NCBI GenBank assembly: GCA_013399895.1
Contig: VXBA01001795.1
Coordinates: forward strand, 124,001 to 188,000
DNA length: 64,000 nt
Source: Serilophus lunatus
Lineage: Eukaryota; Chordata; Aves; Passeriformes; Eurylaimidae
Reading direction: 5' to 3'
Part shown: one piece after another, positions 57,723 to 64,000 of the stretch
How the letters are laid out: the number at the start of each line of letters is the position of its first letter
How positions within the stretch are numbered: the stretch's first letter is position 1
Translations under genes and position numbers: made by a program
The notes under the pieces: generated by a model
Seen by the model: the letters and a program-made list of their open reading frames with translations, nothing else
The model's database searches: none
Told to the model about the DNA's origin: nothing

Positions 57723-60444
57723 TTTTCCGTAACACACAAAGGTACCACTTTCAACAAACACAAGATGTGGTCTAGAGAACTTGCTTGTGTGAGACCAGTT
57801 TCTTAAAATTTGTCATCTGCTTTCTGATAAGCACCTTGAATGTGCTTCCACAATGGACTGTGAAAATGTATTGTGAATGACTAAAACACTTAAACTTTAA
57901 AAATTATATCTAGATTTTATCTTTTTAAAACTGAAATTCAGTGCTATATTAGTACATCTGAACAGAAGGTTAATTCTGAGTCAAAGTCATCTCCATCAAA
58001 AGTTCTTCTGTTTACCTGGCTGCTTTCAACAGAGAGTTGTAAGGCATTGGGGGAAAAAAATTAATACAAATTTCATTTATTTCCTGGAGGTGGTATAGTC
58101 TTTTGGATTACATTTTTAAGGGAATGGATTTTTTGGGCTGAGCCAGAGCTGGCACAACAGTAGCGGCTGCACAGATATTTCTACCACCCCAAAAGGTCAT
58201 TTGCAAATTGCAGTAACTCTAAAATGTCAACTAACTGGTGATGGATGGATTACTTTGGTTTCTGGATTCTGAATTTTGTAAATTGCAACCTGTCTATAAA
58301 ATGAAGGAAGTTCTGTGTCACACTGTGCATAAAAGCGTTATTGAAAAAATATGAGTACTGCATCTTGCCTGTACTAATTTCTGGTGTGGGCTGAAGAACT
58401 GCTACAAGCTGAGCTTGTATGTCCTTTTTTTCTTAACATAAGAAAGTCAGGAGGGAAAGGCAGATTGTTCTAGTTTGGTTTAGAACACAAAATTATCTAT
58501 AGGAACACAATAAAGCATTTGTATGCATTCCCTGTATACAGGGACGCAGGTCCCTGACCAGGTCACCCCTGCACGTGGGAAAATGCTATGCTTAGAGTTT
58601 GCGTGCGAAGAAAACAGCTACCTGTTTTCAGCTGACAGTTGTCTGATCAGTGGAGTCAGATGCGAGTTTGAAAATTGGTTTTATAATGCATATAAGCAAG
58701 CTCATGGAAAATTCTCATAGATAAATAAATTACAAAAATCATTCTCCTTTCTTTTGAGTCAACTGCCCCATAGAATAGAGTAAAAATTAAATCAGTGGAG
58801 TTCCACAGAAGCACTATGAACTTCTGAACAAGTCATGGGAGAATTTACAACATTTAAAGATAATTTTAGTTGTCTGTAATACATAAATATATCCAGGGCC
58901 TCTCAGCCTATTGGGCTTTTAGAAAAAATTCTCTCACTAACTTCAATTTTAGTTACTTTATCTTAATGCGAAACAGCCCATGTTCAGCGCTAATAAATTA
59001 GTGTTTTCTCAGGTTACAATAATTATAAATCCATTCTACTGTGAAGGCAAGGAATGAATACAATTAGCAGAATCTCAAGGGGCCTCAGAACTAGTGTATA
59101 AATCTCTGCGTACTCTTAAACTGGCAGTACTTTGGCAATAACTACTAAGAATACTTCAAGGAAAGCTGGAGCCTGCAAATCACTGTACTGCAGGAGCACC
59201 AAGAGGTAGCCAGTTTGCTTTGTTTGAATTGGATTGCCAATTCTACATACAGAAATATGGCTCACATCTCTTGTTAAAATATGATTTCATAAAGAAATTA
59301 ATTTGAAGAAATGATATTTTGTTAAGAAAAAGCAAACAAGGAGGATGCTGTAATTCTAAGTAGTATTTCTCCGAAATGGTTTTCTTCTCAAGTAACTTGT
59401 TGCAAATATCTCCATATGCAGCAAAATGCCATTTTCCAGTCATGTTTCAGTATCAGGGCCCTGACCCCAAACCAAAGGAATGTTAATGTTTTTTGCAGTA
59501 AAATATTGTCAGTGTCTTATTCAAACCATGTCCTCTCAATCAACGTCCACAATCTCTGAGAAGATTTAATTAATACTAGTAACCTGAATGAAAACGTAAG
59601 ACTACCATGTTTTTCAGTTGCTCAGTATTAGTCTAAGAATCTGCCATAGAACCAAAGTCAATGAAAATCAAGGAGCAAGGACATTAACTCCTTCTGTGGC
59701 TGAGACTTATTCTTTTGCATTTTTCATGTTGGCTATTTCATTGAGGGTTTAAGACTCAAATTTATTGAAACCAGAAGGAACAATGGTTTGGAATCATTAC
59801 GTAGATACACAAAATTTGTTTACAATAATTACAGCTGTTCCACAAGAAAACAAAAACAAAAAACAAACAAATTAAAAACCTACAGGAATAATAGAAGAGG
59901 AAGCTGAATTCTATCCCTATTAGAATCTTAAAAATGGAGGAACTGAAACATAGATCAGAGACTGCTTTATCATAAGGCAACTTATGCTCAGCTGAAAGAT
60001 TTGGTGCAGAACTGCCACTGAAATGGTCAGTCCCCAGAAGTACCAAATTATACTTACAAAAAATCACATGCAGAATTGGGTTCTGAAACATCTGTTTCTG
60101 AAGTAATTCAAGGAACATTAGACACACTAATCTTTTTCAGATTTCATTTGCACTTGAAGAGACATCTTGAAAGTATTCAACCAACAACAAGCCATTTGTC
60201 CTGAAGTGTGCTCTTTGAATCAAACTGCACAAAATATCACTAAAGCAAATCCTATACAGAGAAGATTATTATGAGATTCGTGTTTTCCCTGTAAATTCTC
60301 CTCTACAAGTTATCTGGATAGCTTATTCAGTAATACAAAAATACTAGAGACATCTGCTTCTATGTCATCACCTTAAGTTTTTCATGAAAGATCATTCGAA
60401 TTTGTAAAACAGTACAGCTAGGATTTGATACTGAAGAACTAAAT
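57723..60444. other. AT-rich stretch, no gene recognised
   Basis: Nothing recognised. The longest frame is 121 codons (59762-60127, minus), whose middle is a Phe/Leu-rich low-complexity run from AAAC-rich DNA. Confidence 0.4.
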
Positions 60445-60850
60445 CACTTGTTTGGTCCAACTTGTTGCCAGTGGGTCAAGGGAGTCGATCATTACCTTCT
60501 ACTCAACACTGATGAATCACACTTGGAATGCTGTGCCCAGTTCTGGGCTCCCCAGTACAAAAGAGTTCTAGACATGCTGCAGAGTCCAGGAGAGGGCCTA
60601 GAGACATGGGACTGTTCAATCTGGAGAAGAGTAGGCTTGGGGGATTTTTATCAATGTATATGAATATCTGAAGGGAAAGTGTACTGAAAACAGAGGAAGA
60701 GTCTTCTCAGTGATATTCAGTGACAGAACCAAAGACAAGGAGCACAAACTGAAACACAGGAAGTTCTGTCTGAACGTCATTATTTTACTGTAAGAATGAC
60801 AATTCACTGGCAAAAACCCTGCATAAACCAGTACAGGAGGCAGTGATTGT
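60445..60850 (+). repeat. CR1 LINE, end of reverse transcriptase
   Basis: Forward CR1: CACACTTGGAATGCTGTGCC, CAGTTCTGGGCTCCCCAGTA (encoding the HLECCAQFWAPQYKR block), GAGAGGGCCTAGAGACATGG, GACTGTTCAATCTGGAGAAG, and GAGCACAAACTGAAACACAG before fading near 60850. The frame is broken. Confidence 0.88.
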
Positions 60851-61567
60851 AGTTCCACTCATTTCTCTCCAAAAGGAGTGTCCTATGTGACAGATCTTGT
60901 TGCTCCTTGTTGACTTTACCACTTGTCCTTCAAATCCTATATTTCTGTCCATAAAATGGGGTTAGTATGCCAAAATTAATAGAGGCTTGAACCTAGATTA
61001 CATAGATCTAATTTCAAATAAGTACTGAATCATGAGAAGTAAGATTTGAATCCTTCTCTCTCTGTAACAATTTATCACCAATCATCAGATGTTTGAAAGA
61101 CTGCTGTGCTGCCTGCTCTGTGCATTGCCACTATGATGTGCTATACTTGCGTATAATATCCTTTCCATATAAAGCTTCCCAAAGGATTTCTGTGGAGGGC
61201 TACCTTGCCTGGGAAGCATGAGGAGCAGACAGCTGCAGATACTCTTCACTCCACTAAGAGGGTGACAATTTCACATGAACAGCTGTAAGATCGTAGCCTT
61301 CTATAAGTTTTTTAGGGAAAGTAGAGATTCATATAAGTTTCTTGGGTAAATATGTCTGTTATTCTTATCTGGAGGGCCTGACATCAACTCCAATAATCTC
61401 AGTACACCCATCTAACTTTGAAAGGCACAGCATGTAGTTATAGCATCCTGCTATCATGAAAACATAAAGTTAGCCATATAGTATTTCCTCATCTGCCATT
61501 CAGCAACACATTTTATTTTTCACCTGTATGATCTTGTACTGAAAAGATAATCCAGAAAGGTTATCCT
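60851..61567. other. Spacer between two CR1 pieces
   Basis: No repeat family is recognised. It separates a CR1 piece that ends in the reverse-transcriptase/3' region from a second piece that resumes shortly downstream in the consensus, so it may be a later insertion. Confidence 0.4.
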
Positions 61568-61705
61568 AGGAGGTTTTCAGGAGCTGACTAGATAAATCAA
61601 CCAAATAACACCTGTTCTCAGACCTGCTGCTTCTTGGAGTGGGAGATTGAACTACAGACATTTTGAGGTCTCTTCCAGTCTCTTTTTTCCTGTGATCTTG
61701 TGTAA
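61568..61705 (+). repeat. CR1 LINE, 3' tail
   Basis: AGGAGGTTTTCAGGAGCTGA, CTAGATAAATCAAC, CCTGCTGCTTCTTGGAGTGG, GAGATTGAACTACA and TTTTGAGGTCTCTTCCAGTC follow the forward CR1 3' end. It could be the continuation of the copy at 60445-60850. Confidence 0.78.
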
Positions 61706-61969
61706 GGTTTTCTGCTTCATCTAAATGTTGCAGCAAGTTTTGCTGGTGGCTGTGCAAAAGTGGTAAGTAGATGATAAAATCTGACTGTTCTAATGTTGAA
61801 TCCATCCTCAAGGCATCTGACTACAAGTGTAATTTTATTCTGATAGAAAATGTCTGCTAATATGGTCCTTTATTGACTGGGTTTTCTTAACAGGTTGGAT
61901 GGATAAATCAAGGCAAATTTTGCAGTGGATTATGTCTATACAAGCAAACATTGTGTCATGAGCACTCAC

Positions 61970-62065
61970 TAGCTGCTTCAAAGTATCTTTTGCATTTTGA
62001 GTTGTGCAAGTGCTCATCTGAGTTGCATGAAGTAGTTCCTGCTTCCCTCATTAGACAGCAGAGAC
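61970..62065 (-). other. Candidate internal exon B, cysteine-rich
   Basis: Minus strand. A strong acceptor (CCTTTCTTTTTCAG, AG at 62067-62066) and a donor (CTA/GTGAGTGC, GT at 61969-61968) bound 96 bp. Only one frame is open: two bases, 31 codons, one base, i.e. phase 1-1. It encodes CC near the start and two more cysteines (TSCNSDEHLHNSKC), so four in 31 residues. That frame is exactly the one left by candidate exon A. Phase 1-1 exons are usual in extracellular modules. I do not recognise the domain. No transcript evidence can be seen from DNA alone. Confidence 0.3.
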
Positions 62066-62268
62066 CTGAAAAAGAAAGGCTGCCAGATTGATTTCAAACT
62101 CCTTATGATTTTCTTAGGAGAGCTGGGGAAATAAACTGGGAATTGTCACATCAAAAAAAATTAATTCTCTTCCTTTCTGTTTGTCTAAGTAAATTAGCCC
62201 AGGTAAAATGTGCTGTAGGATGATGAAATGGAAGATTTCTTCCAATACATATCATAGCTCTTACCTAC

Positions 62269-62517
62269 CTCCTGTGCTGTATATCCTATATCTTGTAACA
62301 ATGTGCTTTACCCACACAAAGATACCGTGTGGTGCTGCAAGTGTGAAGCTGCAGTTGGCCTCAAGAGTTTCTATGCCTTGACTTTGCACTTGATTAATTG
62401 TATCTAATTTTGACATTTGGCATTGAGACCTGGGAGCCTCAGTCACCAGTTTTCTCAGCTCAATTTTGAAAGCTTTTTTCATGTCTTGCAAGAACAAGCC
62501 ATTAACTGGACCTGCTA
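62269..62517 (-). other. Candidate internal exon A
   Basis: Minus strand. An acceptor (TTTACTTCTCAG, AG at 62519-62518) and a donor (GGAG/GTAGGTAAG, GT at 62268-62267) bound 249 bp, open as two bases plus 82 codons plus one base (phase 1-1). The product mixes helix-like DMKKAFKIELRKLV with a strand-like ANCSFTLAAPHGIFVWV and has two cysteines. The latter loosely recalls the C-x-W-x-I-x-AP-x-G start of CUB domains, but that is only a pattern. The 203-bp intron to exon B joins in frame. Another acceptor (TTTCTGTTAG, AG at 62536-62535) and donor (GTAG/GTAAGA) exist; the latter donor would put exon B out of frame. Confidence 0.3.
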
Positions 62518-63074
62518 CTGAGAAGTAAATTTTTCTAACAGAAACCATGTTTTAAAATACAACTTAGCATAAAGCCCTAGCCTTCTGACAAGCATGATGA
62601 CGGTGTGTTCCTTGCCTGGTTAATATGATTTTATTCTGCTATCACTTATGCAGGATAGTGAACACATTTTATATGAGAGAGAAGGAATAATGGATGGATA
62701 TCAGGAGGAGTGATGAACCTGCTGAGGGCATGTGAATCAGGGTTAGAGATGGACCATTCTGCATCAGGGAGGGGGCGAGAGAGAGAGAGGGTGCAGGGCT
62801 CTTTCTGGATCTCAATTACAAAGACCTAACCACAAATAGCTTAATAAAATGGCTATTTTAATAAGATAGAATAAACAAAGGAATACAGGTATTGCATGTA
62901 ATATCTTATAGTCCTTCAGATGCCTGGAATTCCATGTTTGTGCTGCATTGGATGGATGGGATCTGCATAGTACGCTGTAGGAAAATCATCTAGGTATTTT
63001 CTCTCGCGCCTCATCCCTCCGTCTGCCTTTCTACCCTGCCCAGTGCAGAACATGAGTGATATTGATCCATGTTA
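62518..63074. other. Spacer, no gene recognised
   Basis: No exon could be placed upstream of candidate exon A. A GA-rich run (GAGAGAGAGAGAGGG) is at about 62777-62791. Confidence 0.4.
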
Positions 63075-63350
63075 CACCCTCCACAGCAGTGCCTCGCAAA
63101 AGTACAAAGAGAATGAGCACAAACTGGATTACAGGAAGTTACATTTAAACACAATAAACCCCAATATTTTGCCATGAGTGCAGTCAAGCTGTGGAACAAG
63201 TTGTATGGAGAGGGGCTGTTAAGCTTCTGTGCTTGGACATACTTAAAACCTTGTTGGCTCTATGCAGTCTGCACTGTCTGAGCCTGCTTTGAGCAGAGTA
63301 GTTGGATTAGACTGTGTTCAGAGGTCACTTCCCACTACCTCCGTATACTG
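63075..63350 (+). repeat. CR1 LINE, 3' end
   Basis: Forward CR1: GAGCACAAACTGGATTACAG, GAAGTTACATTTAAACACAA, AGCTGTGGAACAAGTTGTAT, GGCTCTATGCAGTCTGC, CCTGCTTTGAGCAGAGTAGT and TTGGATTAGACTGTGTTCAG, ending near CTACCTCCGTATACTGTTTC. Same subfamily style as 60445 and 61568. Confidence 0.85.
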
Positions 63351-64000
63351 TTTCTGCAAAGTAAAGTAAAAGACATTTTGTAGCCTTTGCGAGCTACATC
63401 TTTATTAAGACAAAATTTCTAGACAGAAACAAACCTTTTCTACTCCAGTTAGTTCTACTCCAGAACATTAAAAATGAAAAGAATGTAGGATGTGCATGAA
63501 CCAAGTTATTCAAAAGCTGAGATATGTAAATTATGTGACTGCTTTAGCAAACAGGTTTTTTTGACACTTTCATGAAAGATGATTTCTAAAATATTCCTGA
63601 GTGTCCTTACTCAGTCTTTTTAACTCTTTAATCAGCATGACACACCAGAGCTGTCGTCTATTCTAATGACACAGCGAATATAATATCATCTATGTCCTTG
63701 TGGACATAGATTTTGATACAAAAATAGATGATTAAAGATTAAACTTTATTTTCCTCACTTTTACAGCTAGTGAAAAATAATGAAATTCTAGTTACTATTA
63801 CATTTGCAGTAGTAGGTTTGAAATACTTTGGTGTCTTTAAGGTGCAGAAAAAAATTTATGTATTCAAAGTACATCTCCAAGCAACTCTGCCTCCAGCTGC
63901 GATTACTCAGCAATTACTTAAAAGAAGCTTCAGGTATCATAAGTTAGATCCCTTGGTAATGCACTTTCAAAGTTCAATTCTGAAGATTTCTGCTTAAGTA
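63351..64000. other. AT-rich stretch to window end
   Basis: Nothing recognised. A 75-codon plus frame (63770-63997) ends just inside the window and is unrecognised. Confidence 0.4.

Noticed and set aside
59762..60127. 121-codon minus frame as a membrane protein
   Set aside because: Its hydrophobic stretch is translated from an A/C-rich simple-sequence region. There is no signature or credible context.
1..64000. CRISPR arrays, bacterial operons, tRNA or rRNA genes
   Set aside because: No regularly spaced repeats, ribosome-binding-site-led gene runs, cloverleaf or rRNA motifs are seen. The repeat content is that of a bird nuclear genome.

Overview
The window looks like vertebrate nuclear DNA, most likely from a bird. 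The main evidence is repeated copies of the CR1 LINE family, with typical avian 3' ends (a GGTTGGACT-to-GATGATCT-like block followed by degenerate ATTCTGTG octamers), and three families of avian-type endogenous-retrovirus LTRs. I see no bacterial or viral gene organisation, no tRNA or rRNA gene and no CRISPR array. Base composition is AT-rich throughout. Two sites are unresolved in the assembly: a single N at 51186 and a run of Ns at 57691-57722.

Layout. 1-7880 is unique-looking AT-rich sequence with a polypurine tract and a perfect 27-bp tandem duplication. 7880-8765 holds an old CR1 fragment followed by a younger CR1 3' end. 9718-10769 is a solitary LTR with an exact 5-bp target duplication (ACATC) and an internal GC-rich tandem repeat that stays open for 183 codons. 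13988-14058 is a CR1 tail. 16633-17575 is a reverse CR1 split by a reverse LTR (16786-17355), also with an apparent 5-bp target duplication. 20392-22740 is the longest CR1, about 2.3 kb, on the minus strand, with a decayed endonuclease/reverse-transcriptase frame. 26450-26735 is another CR1 tail, with a 9-bp minisatellite inside it. 34080-34931 is a third, GC-rich LTR. 50990-51185 is a fragment of the same LTR family as the 9.7-kb copy, in the opposite orientation, at a scaffold join flanked by a perfect 68-bp duplication. 52200-53825 holds three reverse CR1 fragments in series. 60445-61705 and 63075-63350 hold forward CR1 pieces.

No intact protein-coding gene can be supported. The window reads as a gene desert or the inside of a very large intron. 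The best candidates for host coding sequence are two splice-bounded open segments on the minus strand (62269-62517, then 61970-62065). They would join in frame across a 203-bp intron, are both phase 1-1, and would add a cysteine-rich stretch. A third is a 106-codon open segment behind a good splice acceptor (44040-44358, minus). I recognise none of these products.

Family assignments of repeats rest on recognised sequence patterns, not on a database search; boundaries are approximate unless a target duplication is given.
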